This document shows, in pieces, positions 8,184 through 15,761 of a stretch of DNA of 29,125 bases (position 1 is the stretch's first letter; each line of letters opens with the position of its first letter). The position numbers and the translations under genes are program-made. The stretch is from HIMB11 sp965657135 (GTDB taxonomy: Bacteria > Pseudomonadota > Alphaproteobacteria > Rhodobacterales > Rhodobacteraceae), in assembly GCA_965657135.1 (NCBI GenBank), contig CBFHNF010000023.1, positions 1-29,125 on the forward strand, given 5' to 3'. The notes under the pieces are model-generated. The model saw only the letters and a list, made by a program, of their open reading frames with translations. It had not been told where the DNA came from and searched no databases.

Positions 8184-8734
8184 CCTTTGATGAACAAAAG
8201 GCAGTTGCGCGAACAGCCGCGTTTGCTCGTCGAAAAGCGGCGCATGCCGAAACGACAGGGTCGTCAGCGGGTCTATTGTCATCCGTATTGGCGGGTTATC
8301 GTGGTGTGGCGACAGCGGGCTATATGCCTATTCGTACTGAAATTGATCCACTTCCTGCAATGGCCGAAGTCGCGGCCCATGGCTGTGTTGGCGTTCCTGT
8401 TATTGTGAAACAGGCCGCGCCCTTGTTGTTTTCGCGTTGGGAACCAGATTGCACGCTGGTTGATGGCCCTTTTGGCGCGCGCGTGCCAGAGGTAGCGGAT
8501 TATTTTGAACCTGAATTGGTTATTGTTCCGTTGGTTGCCTTTACGCGAGCGGGTGGCCGTCTCGGATATGGGGGTGGATTTTATGATCGCACCTTGGAAT
8601 TGTTGCGCGCAAAACGGGCAACTATGGCGATCGGATTTGCCTATAGCGCTCAAGAAGAAGATGAGTTGCCGCTTGAGGCAACTGACCAACCTTTGGATAT
8701 GATCGTAACAGAACGCGAAATTATCGAAATATGA
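8180..8734 (+). CDS. ygfA: 5-formyltetrahydrofolate cyclo-ligase
   Basis: This 184-residue enzyme converts 5-formyl-THF to 5,10-methenyl-THF with ATP, returning the storage folate to one-carbon metabolism. The family hallmarks are visible: the GYMPIRTEIDP segment (residues 47-57), the C-terminal ATP/magnesium motif RLGYGGGFYDRTL, and a final LDMIVTERE with the conserved Asp before Ile-Val-Thr-Glu. Length is normal for the family. The start overlaps the mgtE stop in an ATGA arrangement, so translation is probably coupled. A long hairpin follows the stop codon. Confidence 0.94.
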   Translation: MTFDEQKAVARTAAFARRKAAHAETTGSSAGLLSSVLAGYRGVATAGYMPIRTEIDPLPAMAEVAAHGCVGVPVIVKQAAPLLFSRWEPDCTLVDGPFGARVPEVADYFEPELVIVPLVAFTRAGGRLGYGGGFYDRTLELLRAKRATMAIGFAYSAQEEDELPLEATDQPLDMIVTEREIIEI

Positions 8735-8748
8735 TTGAATAAGATGGC

Positions 8749-8774
8749 GTAATGGCGCGATGACGCGCCATTAC
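8749..8774. terminator. 11-bp perfect hairpin between convergent genes
   Basis: GTAATGGCGCG (8749-8759) and CGCGCCATTAC (8764-8774) form a perfect 11-bp stem with loop ATGA. It lies between the ygfA stop and the end of the BCCT remnant. Neither side is followed by a T-run, so it is an atypical terminator or a stabilising 3' hairpin that could serve both strands. Confidence 0.4.
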
Positions 8775-8782
8775 AGATTGAA

Positions 8783-9549
8783 TTAGCTGTTTTGTTTTTC
8801 ACGCAAACCATCACGATAAAGCGTTTTGGCAAGGGCAATACACATAAGCCCCATAACCATTGTGAACGGCAACGCACCAATGATCATGGCGCTGCGCAGT
8901 GCCTCCATCGGGTCAGAACCAGCGTTGTTTTGACCTGCAATCAGCAGAACGCCAACCACCGCTGTCAGGATCAAGCCCCAAACAACCTTGTGCTTATTAC
9001 CGATATTTTGATCGCCACCTGACATAATGGTGTTCATCACCAAAATACCAGAATCAGCGGATGTGACCAAGAATGTCATAATCAAGACGACACAAATTAC
9101 GGTAATGATTGAAAGAAGTGGTCCTGAAATCATTTCCCCTAGTTTTACGAACAATTTTGCAGTGTTGGATGCCCCAATAATTGCACCGTCTGCATTCCCT
9201 GTCAGCTAAAGGTCGATCGCAGTACCACCCAAGATAGTCATCCAAGCAAAACACACCAGCGCAGGTGCAATAACGCACCTTATGATGAATTCACGTTCGG
9301 TACGACCCCGTGAAATGCGTGCCAAAAACAATCCAACTATAATGATATAAAATTGGTTGAATCCTTCCAGTAGACGCCAATTAAGGCGCCAAGCGCACTG
9401 TTTGCATTTGCGGGCCAAATCAAGGCCCAAATAACCAAGCCAATCAAGATCGCTTTTGAAATGAGTGCGATTTCGACACTGTGCCGTTGCTAAAACCCCG
9501 ATTTGGAACGATTTATTTCTAATTCTGTGAATGGCGATTTTATAGCCAT
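8783..9549 (-). pseudogene. BCCT-family transporter remnant with internal deletion
   Basis: This is a broken betaine/choline/carnitine transporter gene. It starts with a good ribosome binding site (GGAGAGG, 9559-9553) and ATG at 9549, encoding MAIKSPFTELEINRSKSGF, then an in-frame TAG at 9492-9490. The reading continues with TM1 and, after a shift of frame near 9363, TM2 (FYIIIVGLF). It then jumps directly to the late family motif LARISRGRTEREF. A second in-frame TAG at 9208-9206 cuts the end, after which the C-terminal part continues in the same frame with TFLVTSADSGILVMNT and two more membrane segments to 8783. Intact family members have roughly 500-550 residues; only about 255 codons remain. 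The substrate of the ancestor cannot be told. Confidence 0.88.
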
Positions 9550-9707
9550 ATTACCTCTCCCTTTTTTTACCGTGGGATGAATAAATCACTGTCCAGGACG
9601 GGTGACTTGTTTTGAAATCGCGTTTCGTGCTTAAATTGCGACATTATGTCTTGCGCGGAGCAAAACGCTGCTTGCACTTTTGAGACGTGCGTCTTAGGGC
9701 AATATAT

Positions 9708-10520
9708 ATGAGGATTTTATTTTTAGGTGATGTCGTCGGACGCGCAGGACGTGCTGCGATATTAGATCATTTGGCCGAGTTGCGCGGGAAGTGGAAATTA
9801 GATTTCATTGTCGTGAATGGTGAAAACGCAACCAGCGGCGCAGGATTGAACGGTGCGCATTCAAAGGCCATTTTGGATGCGGGTGCCGATTGCATCACGC
9901 TTGGGGATCATGCCTTTGATCAAAAAGACATGATGACGTTTATTGAAGGCGAACCTCGTATTATTCGCCCCCTGAATTACGCAAAATCAGCGCCCGGGCG
10001 CGGTGCGAGAATATTTAGTGATCAAAGAGGGCGCAAAATCTTGGTCGCTCAGGTGCTGGGGCAAGTGTTCATGAAGCGTCCCTTTGATGATCCGTTTTCA
10101 GCAGTGGATCAGGTGCTGCGGTCTCATCCGTTAGGGGGATCTGTTCAAGCCAGTTTGATTGATATCCATTGCGAGGCGACCTCTGAGAAAATGGGGATGG
10201 GTCATTTTTGCGATGGGCGTGCGTCAATCGTCGTGGGCACACACACACATGTGCCCACCGCTGATGCGATGATTTTGCCTGCTGGAACGGCCTATCAATC
10301 CGATGCTGGAATGTGTGGTGACTATAATAGTGTCATTGGAATGGACAAATGCGAACCGATGCGCCGATTTGTAACCGGCATGTCCAAAGATCGTTTTACA
10401 CCCGCGGAAGGCCCCGCCACACTAAGTGGTCTATTTGTTGAAACAGAGGATCGTACGGGTAAAGCGATAAGCGTCAAAATGATCCGTCACGGTGGTTTGT
10501 TAGAGGCCAGCAGTCCATGA
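9708..10520 (+). CDS. YmdB/TIGR00282-family metallophosphoesterase
   Basis: The product has 270 residues and belongs to the calcineurin-like phosphoesterases of the TIGR00282 (YmdB) family. Bacillus YmdB hydrolyses 2',3'-cyclic nucleotides and affects biofilm and motility; the role in alphaproteobacteria is not established. Metal ligands are visible: LGDVVGRAGR at the N-terminus, NGENATSG, GDHAFD, and the C-terminal GTHTHVPTAD. The ATG at 9708 is preferred because it begins with MRILFLGDVVG, the family start, and has AGGG at 9696-9699; the frame extends seven codons further to a TTG that is less likely. The end overlaps the next gene by four bases (ATGA). Confidence 0.92.
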   Translation: MRILFLGDVVGRAGRAAILDHLAELRGKWKLDFIVVNGENATSGAGLNGAHSKAILDAGADCITLGDHAFDQKDMMTFIEGEPRIIRPLNYAKSAPGRGARIFSDQRGRKILVAQVLGQVFMKRPFDDPFSAVDQVLRSHPLGGSVQASLIDIHCEATSEKMGMGHFCDGRASIVVGTHTHVPTADAMILPAGTAYQSDAGMCGDYNSVIGMDKCEPMRRFVTGMSKDRFTPAEGPATLSGLFVETEDRTGKAISVKMIRHGGLLEASSP

Positions 10521-11404
10521 ACGGAAAATATTTTCCCTATGCTGCGCTGATGTTGTTTGGCGTAGGGTGGGGGGCTGGCATACCACTGAGTAAAATTGCC
10601 GTAAGCACTGGGCACTTGCCGCTTGGATTAATCTTTTGGCAATTTGCCATAGGCGTTGTTTTTTTGGGTGCAATCATCCTGCTAAAGGGCGGGATACCCC
10701 GCATCACGCTGGCATCCTTGCGTTTATTCGCTATCGTTGCATTCATTGGAACCGTTTTCCCAAATTATGCCTCCTACGCGGCGGCTGTGCATGTTCCGGG
10801 GTATGCATTGGCCATCTGTATTGCCGCGGTGCCCATGTTTGCGTTTCCAATCGCGATTGGCATCGGAAATGAACGATTTTCAACGCTGCGTTTGATGGGG
10901 TTGATCAGTGGAATGATCGGGGTTTCTGTTTTGGTGCTGCCTGAGGCAAGCTTGCCAGACAAAATGGCCGTGTTATTCATACCCGTCGCTTTGGCTGCGC
11001 CATTCTTTTATGGTGTCGAGGGCAATTATATTGCGAAATTCGGGACACTTCATCACAACGCAATTGAAACGTTGTGGGGGGCGTCATTGGTTGGAATGAT
11101 CGTAATTGCGCCGCTGACCCTGTGGACGGATCAATGGATTAACCCATTGGACGGCATTGGTGCGCCTGAACTGGCATTGATCGCATCAGCAGTTTTACAC
11201 GCTTTGGTTTATGCTGGGTATGTTTGGCTAGTTGGCCGCGTTGGGGCAACTTTTGCCGCACAGGTTAGTTACTTTGTGACGCTTTTTGGCGTTGTTTGGT
11301 CGGTCATCTTGCTAGATGAATCCCTAACAATTTATGTGTTTGTCGCACTTGCGTTTATGCTGATTGGAATGGCGCTTGTGTCTCCCAAAAAGAATGAAGC
11401 ATGA
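10517..11404 (+). CDS. EamA/DMT-family transporter
   Basis: This 295-residue protein is predicted to have about ten membrane helices arranged as two EamA repeats, the layout of drug/metabolite exporters of the inner membrane. The first repeat starts with LMLFGVGWGAGIPLSKIAV, and the second ends with YFVTLFGVVWSVILLDESL, both typical of the family. The start overlaps the phosphoesterase stop (ATGA), so the two are co-transcribed and probably translationally coupled. The substrate is unknown. The gene ends in another ATGA that would open a very short frame. Confidence 0.9.
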   Translation: MNGKYFPYAALMLFGVGWGAGIPLSKIAVSTGHLPLGLIFWQFAIGVVFLGAIILLKGGIPRITLASLRLFAIVAFIGTVFPNYASYAAAVHVPGYALAICIAAVPMFAFPIAIGIGNERFSTLRLMGLISGMIGVSVLVLPEASLPDKMAVLFIPVALAAPFFYGVEGNYIAKFGTLHHNAIETLWGASLVGMIVIAPLTLWTDQWINPLDGIGAPELALIASAVLHALVYAGYVWLVGRVGATFAAQVSYFVTLFGVVWSVILLDESLTIYVFVALAFMLIGMALVSPKKNEA

Positions 11405-11511
11405 TTGAAATTAGTCCCGATATCGCCGCATGGGTCTGCATTGGAATTCCTTTGAACCTGTCGATTGGTATTTTGGTTTCTGCTGCCATACCTTGGGTCT
11501 TTCCGTTGTGA
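11401..11511 (+). CDS. possible 36-codon frame coupled to the EamA gene
   Basis: An ATG overlaps the EamA stop (ATGA) and opens a frame of 36 codons, starting MIEISPDIAAWVCIGIPLN and containing one hydrophobic stretch. A second frame of 37 codons (11430-11543) overlaps it. I recognise neither. They might be a small membrane peptide or the frameshifted relic of a longer gene; they may also be chance. The yebC ribosome binding site begins at 11566. Confidence 0.2.
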   Translation: MIEISPDIAAWVCIGIPLNLSIGILVSAAIPWVFPL

Positions 11512-11576
11512 TCGGGCTTGCCCATTTGTGCGTAGACGAATAAGACAGACAGGACCAATTCAACCAGGAGGGAACA

Positions 11577-12317
11577 ATGGCAGGCCATTCCAAATGGGCA
11601 AACATTCAGCACCGTAAAGGGCGCCAAGATGCGGCGCGTTCAAAGCTGTTTTCAAAATTATCCAAAGAAATTACAGTGGCAGCAAAAATGGGGGATCCTG
11701 ATCCAGAGAAAAACCCACGTTTGCGCTTGGCTGTGAAAGAAGCGAAGTCAAGTTCTGTCCCAAAGGACGTAATCGAACGCGCGATTAAAAAATCAACTGC
11801 GGGCGATGGCGAAGAATACGAAGAAATCCGGTATGAGGGCTACGGCCCAAATGGGATTGCCGTGATCGTAGAAGCGATGACCGATAATCGCAACAGAACT
11901 GCGTCGAACGTGCGTTCAACATTTTCCAAGAATGGCGGCAACCTAGGGGAAACGGGATCCGTCGGTTTCATGTTCGAGCGCAAAGGTGAAATTGCGTATG
12001 AAGCGGGTGTTGGCGACGCAGATGATGTTTTGATGTCTGCCATCGAAGCCGGTGCAGAAGATGTCGAAAGCTCAGAAGATGGGCATTTGATTTATTGTGC
12101 TGATACGGATCTGCATGAAGTATCCAGCGCGCTTGAAGCAGATTTAGGCGAAAGCCTATCAACAAAATTGATTTGGAAGCCGACAACAACGACTGAATTG
12201 GATGTCGAAGGGTTGCAATCTCTTATGAAATTAGTGGACGCATTAGAAGATGATGATGACGTTCAACGCGTCACGACCAATTTTGAAGCAAACGACGAAG
12301 TGATGCAATCACTCTAA
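11577..12317 (+). CDS. yebC: YebC/PmpR family protein
   Basis: The product has 246 residues and the standard family start MAGHSKWANIQHRKGRQDA followed by the conserved KLFSKLSKEI block. It has the expected three-domain size and an acidic C-terminus. YebC/PmpR proteins are annotated as DNA-binding regulators; members of the family have also been linked to relief of ribosome stalling at proline-rich stretches. Which role applies here is not visible in the sequence. The start is well supported by AGGAGGG at 11566-11572. Its position downstream of the phosphoesterase and EamA genes, with 172 bases in between, leaves room for its own promoter. Confidence 0.95.
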   Translation: MAGHSKWANIQHRKGRQDAARSKLFSKLSKEITVAAKMGDPDPEKNPRLRLAVKEAKSSSVPKDVIERAIKKSTAGDGEEYEEIRYEGYGPNGIAVIVEAMTDNRNRTASNVRSTFSKNGGNLGETGSVGFMFERKGEIAYEAGVGDADDVLMSAIEAGAEDVESSEDGHLIYCADTDLHEVSSALEADLGESLSTKLIWKPTTTTELDVEGLQSLMKLVDALEDDDDVQRVTTNFEANDEVMQSL

Positions 12318-12653
12318 TTTTAATGGCGGGCCAGCAGTGTCCGCCAGTTTTGATTCTTTGTATAAGTCCCAACTTTCATTGGTTTGGTTGCAATTCTTTA
12401 ATTTTGGTAATTTTAAGGCGTGTGAGCAATATCATTATATTACCAAAGGTTGTGGCGGTGAATTTTATTGTAATACCATTTAAAATATTGATTATATTAA
12501 TTAAAATGAATTTGTGTACATTATTTGAATGAAATATATATGGAAAATAGTAGTATAAAAAATACAAAAGGATAATTATTACTGCTCCAAAGTTAGTCTT
12601 TTGTGCTATTAGATACAGATAACTTAGGGATAGATCGGCAGAAAGGGATGGAA
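12318..12653. other. strongly AT-rich intergenic region
   Basis: The 336 bases hold no gene that I can support. The base content is far from that of the neighbours: only 7 of the 60 bases at 12481-12540 are G or C. A minus-strand frame of 102 codons crosses it, but its product is a low-complexity string of Ile, Leu, Asn and Tyr without a ribosome binding site. A weak yebC terminator lies at its left end and the ribosome binding site of the broken regulator at its right end. It could be an upstream regulatory region or a relic of inserted DNA. Confidence 0.5.
12324..12351 (+). terminator. weak terminator candidate of yebC
   Basis: TGGCGG (12324-12329) and CCGCCA (12341-12346) form a 6-bp stem with an 11-base loop, followed by GTTTTG. 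The large loop and short T-run make it a weak terminator, but it sits only seven bases after the yebC stop codon. Confidence 0.4.
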
Positions 12654-12989
12654 ATGTCGACACAACGTTATTTGAACGTATCACAATTACGCGAATTGCT
12701 CTTGGGAATGGAGCGGGATCTTGGTTTAGGTAAGTTAACGTAGAATGAAAAAGATGTGTTTTACGCAGTGCGGCTGGTGATTGCAGCGAACGGTGGAATT
12801 GCCCGCTCAGAAGATATCAAGAACCATGAACTAACGCGTAACATCACGCAGCCCACGTTTCACAGAAGTTTGAAGAGCCTGGTGTCACAGGGGTTATTAT
12901 CACACGCACCTAATACTAAAGCGGGATCATACATCGCACCAGAGGGGGTAAAGGCCCCAATGCCTGTGGAAAATTCTGCTATTGTTTAA
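12654..12989 (+). pseudogene. small helix-turn-helix-like gene broken by in-frame TAG
   Basis: A frame starting at ATG 12654 (MSTQRYLNVSQLRELLLGM) meets a TAG at 12741-12743 and then continues in the same frame without another stop for 82 codons to 12989. Read through, the protein would have about 110 residues. The second part looks like a small winged-helix module: a helix with KDVFYAVRLVIAANGG, then DIKNHELTRNITQPTFHRSLKSL as a recognition-helix-like segment, and GLLSHAPNTKAGSYIAPEG as a wing. This layout suggests a MarR-type or related regulator, which is my inference. AAAGGGATGGAA upstream gives a ribosome binding site for the ATG. A shorter protein could only start from internal GTG codons after the TAG. 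Recent inactivation is the simplest reading. Confidence 0.6.
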
Positions 12990-13041
12990 GTGGCTAGACG
13001 ATCCTAACATGTGGAATTGACTGCTATTCAAGTTGGGATGG

Positions 13042-13641
13042 ATGTTTACTACTTTAGCAAGCGGTTTTGCGCTTGGATTTTCACTTATATTGGCAATTGG
13101 TGCGCAAAACGCATTTGTTTTGCGTGCTGGATTGCTGCGTCGGCATGTTCTGCCGCTGGTCCTAGTCTGTTCGATATCTGATGCACTTTTGATTGGTGCG
13201 GGGGTAGCCGGATTTGGAGTGATCGTCGAAACTTATCCGAATGTCGTAAATTATTTGCGCTATTTTGGTGCTGCGTTTTTGTGTGTCTATGGACTTCGGG
13301 CATTTTTATCCGCGCTGAAAGGCGGGGCAAAGATGGAACATGGATCAGCTGAAGATGATTTGTGGAAATCCATAATGATTTGCTTGATGCTGACCTGGCT
13401 AAACCCCCATGTTTATTTGGATACTGTTGTTCTGATCGGTTCACTCGCCGCGCAATCGGACCAGCGATGGATATTTGGGATTGGTGCGATCAGTTCGAGC
13501 TTTGTTTTCTTTTTCTCTCTTGGGTTTGGTGCACGGTTTTTGTCACCCCTGTTCCAAAATTCACAGGCGTGGCAGGTTTTGGATTTCGTGATTGCCATTG
13601 TGATGTGGCTAATTGCATTCAGCCTGCTATTTAAGATGTAA
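13042..13641 (+). CDS. LysE/ArgO-family amino acid exporter
   Basis: This 199-residue protein is a membrane exporter of the LysE superfamily, with about six hydrophobic segments. The signature LSLILAIGAQNAFVLRAGLLR-like block lies near the N-terminus, and the segment MLTWLNPHVYLDTVVLIGS in the second half is diagnostic of the LysE/ArgO branch that exports lysine or arginine. ATG at 13042 matches the usual family start (MFTTLASGFALGFSL); the frame also allows a TTG at 13033. The Shine-Dalgarno is poor (GGGA at 13035-13038, too close). The next gene starts 13 bases downstream, so the two exporters are probably co-transcribed. Confidence 0.92.
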   Translation: MFTTLASGFALGFSLILAIGAQNAFVLRAGLLRRHVLPLVLVCSISDALLIGAGVAGFGVIVETYPNVVNYLRYFGAAFLCVYGLRAFLSALKGGAKMEHGSAEDDLWKSIMICLMLTWLNPHVYLDTVVLIGSLAAQSDQRWIFGIGAISSSFVFFFSLGFGARFLSPLFQNSQAWQVLDFVIAIVMWLIAFSLLFKM

Positions 13642-13654
13642 AAGGATTCCTGCC

Positions 13655-14572
13655 GTGACGACAACGCTTCATTCCGTGCGAGCTAAAAACCCATTGATTG
13701 GCGTTGGATGGATGATCTTAACAGGGATTTTGTTTGTTGGTGTAACGGCGCTTGTTAAATTGGCAGGAACGCGGATACCAGCGGCTGAGGCTGCGTTCCT
13801 TCGGTATGTGTTGGGCCTTGTGTTCTTGATACCTATGATACCTGCCTTGCGACGCGCAGGTGGACTAAACGGTCTGGGACCAATTTTCGCCTTTCGCGGG
13901 TTTGTTCATACGATTGCTGTAACACTTTGGTTTTATGCGATGGCTCGTATTCCGATTGCCGACGTGACCGCGATGAATTATTTATCGCCCGTCTATGTCA
14001 CGTTGGGTGCCGCATTGTTTTTGGGTGAAACAATTGCGATGCGGCGTCTGATTGCCGTGTTTGGGGCGTTGATCGGAGCAATGATTATCCTGCGACCCGG
14101 CTTCAGAGAAGTAAGCGATGGCCACATCGCAATGCTGGCCACTGCGGTGTTCATGGCCAGTTCCTATCTGACTGCAAAACACCTTAGCGGTAAAACAAAT
14201 GCTGCGATGGTAGTCGTTATGCTTTCAATTGTGACCTCGATCGGATTAGCTCCTTTGGCTTTTGTCGTATGGGTACCTCCAACTTCACAAGAGCTGCTGA
14301 TCCTATTCGCCGTTTCTGCACTGGCAACTGCGGGTCATTATACCATGACACTTGCTTTTGCTGCCGCACCCGTAAGTGTGACGCAACCCGTCGCTTTTCT
14401 ACAGCTTATTTGGGCCGTATCATTGGGCGCACTTTTCTTCGGAGAACCCATAGATCCGTTTGTGATTGCGGGTGGACTCATCATCGTTGGTTCGATCAGT
14501 TACATGAGCTGGCGTGAAGCCGTCCAAAAACGAAAGGAAATCACACCACACGTAAGCGCTCCGAAAGCATAA
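13655..14572 (+). CDS. EamA/DMT-family transporter
   Basis: The product has 305 residues with two EamA repeats and about ten helices. Family features are the early LVKLAGTRIPAAEAAFLRY, the AMARIPIADVTAMNYLSP block at the end of repeat one, and PVAFLQLIWAVSLGALFFGE in repeat two. This pattern resembles RhaT/YdcZ-type and S-adenosylmethionine-uptake-like members of the superfamily, but the substrate cannot be assigned. GTG at 13655 is chosen because AAAGGA (13641-13646) stands eight bases before it; the longer frame overlaps the LysE gene without a ribosome binding site. Confidence 0.9.
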   Translation: MTTTLHSVRAKNPLIGVGWMILTGILFVGVTALVKLAGTRIPAAEAAFLRYVLGLVFLIPMIPALRRAGGLNGLGPIFAFRGFVHTIAVTLWFYAMARIPIADVTAMNYLSPVYVTLGAALFLGETIAMRRLIAVFGALIGAMIILRPGFREVSDGHIAMLATAVFMASSYLTAKHLSGKTNAAMVVVMLSIVTSIGLAPLAFVVWVPPTSQELLILFAVSALATAGHYTMTLAFAAAPVSVTQPVAFLQLIWAVSLGALFFGEPIDPFVIAGGLIIVGSISYMSWREAVQKRKEITPHVSAPKA

Positions 14573-14637
14573 CATTTTTTGTCGGCGTTAACGTTGGTAG
14601 CACTAATATCTTGCAAGAAATGGTCGTCCTATAATCC

Positions 14638-15255
14638 ATGCTTACACTTGATCATATCGTACTAAGTTCAACTAATCTTGCGCGTGATGCTGCAGTGTTA
14701 GAAGAGCGTCTTGGCGTTTCCCTCTCAGAGGGGGGAAAACATAACCTCTTTGGCACCCACAACAAACTGTTGAATTTAGGGGATGTTTACCTTGAACTCA
14801 TCGCGATTGACCCCTCAGCACCAAAGCCAGAGCGCGCACGATGGTTTTCATTGGATGAATTTTCCGGGGACATGCGTTTGACGAATTGGGTGATGGGCAC
14901 CGAAAAACCACGTCGCGTGATTGGCAAAACATTGATGGGCACAGGGGAATTGATGACAGTGTCACGAGGGGATTTAACATGGCAGATCACCGTGCCAAAA
15001 TCAGGCAAGCTTCCTTTGGATGGGTTTGCACCCGCAATAATTGATTGGATGGGGGCTAAAACCCCCGCAGAACGGTTGCCTGATGTTGGGTGTCGGCTCG
15101 AAAAATTTGAAGTTTGCCATCCGCATGCAATTTCCTTGCGTTCCTTTCTAAGCCCGCTACATTCGGATCCGCGCGTTGATGTACGTGGATCGGAGGTGCC
15201 ATTATTTCGGGCAACACTTACAACCCCAAAGGGAACAGTAAACCTAACGTCCTAA
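14638..15255 (+). CDS. VOC-superfamily (glyoxalase-like) protein
   Basis: The product of 205 residues starts with LDHIVLSSTNLARDAAVLEERLGV, a typical first strand and helix of a vicinal-oxygen-chelate module, followed by LFGTHNKLLNLGDVYLELIAID. His6 and Glu53 would be metal ligands in such a fold. It fits the glyoxalase-like family PF13468, which has no firm function. No good ribosome binding site precedes the ATG at 14638. The gene is followed so closely by the acetyltransferase that they are probably co-transcribed. Confidence 0.82.
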   Translation: MLTLDHIVLSSTNLARDAAVLEERLGVSLSEGGKHNLFGTHNKLLNLGDVYLELIAIDPSAPKPERARWFSLDEFSGDMRLTNWVMGTEKPRRVIGKTLMGTGELMTVSRGDLTWQITVPKSGKLPLDGFAPAIIDWMGAKTPAERLPDVGCRLEKFEVCHPHAISLRSFLSPLHSDPRVDVRGSEVPLFRATLTTPKGTVNLTS

Positions 15256-15266
15256 TACGGGATGCA

Positions 15267-15737
15267 GTGGCAACTGATGCTCAGGGTATCGCATATATTT
15301 GGAACCATTATATTCGCGATACAATGGTGACATTCAATTCCGCGGAAAAATCCGTCACTGACGTGATACAAGAGATTTCGCAGCGTCAGCAAAAAGGACA
15401 CGGTTTTTTTGTGGCCGAATGCAATGGAACGATTGTTGGATTTGCAACGTATGGACAATTTCGTGGAGGTGTCGGTTATGCCCACACGATGGAGCACACG
15501 GTACAATTACATCCTGATCATTTTGGCGGTGGGGTCGGTCGAACGATCATGCTGCACACATTAGAACACGCACGAGTGCGAGGCGCGCATTCAATGTTTG
15601 CAGGGGTCAGCTCTGGGAACCCTGCGGGTGTGAAGTTTCACGAAAAACTTGGGTTTCAGCGGATCACGACGCTCTCAGAAGTTGGGCGCAAGTTTGATCA
15701 ATGGCTTGATCTGGTGCTGTTGCAAAAAATGCTTTAA
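15267..15737 (+). CDS. GNAT-family N-acetyltransferase
   Basis: This 156-residue protein resembles the phosphinothricin/methionine sulfone acetyltransferase branch of the GNAT superfamily, transferring acetyl from acetyl-CoA to an amino group. The acetyl-CoA loop is at HFGGGVGRTIML and the later GVSSGNPAGVKFHEKLGFQ is the usual C-terminal motif. The annotated GTG start at 15267 removes the first strand of the domain. In-frame codons upstream read LIRDA, which continue the family pattern, but no ATG, GTG or TTG precedes them; an ATA at 15255 overlaps the last base of the upstream stop codon. The true start is therefore uncertain. Confidence 0.82.
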   Translation: MATDAQGIAYIWNHYIRDTMVTFNSAEKSVTDVIQEISQRQQKGHGFFVAECNGTIVGFATYGQFRGGVGYAHTMEHTVQLHPDHFGGGVGRTIMLHTLEHARVRGAHSMFAGVSSGNPAGVKFHEKLGFQRITTLSEVGRKFDQWLDLVLLQKML

Positions 15738-15761
15738 GCTGCGGCTTACTAGGATGCACAT

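Noticed and set aside
7517..8245. Minus-strand frame of 242 codons
   Set aside because: It is antisense to the CBS and membrane part of mgtE, rich in Ser, Thr, Ile and Asn, with no family resemblance.
12376..12684. Minus-strand frame of 102 codons in the AT-rich spacer
   Set aside because: The product is low-complexity Ile/Leu/Asn/Tyr, as expected for chance translation of AT-rich DNA.
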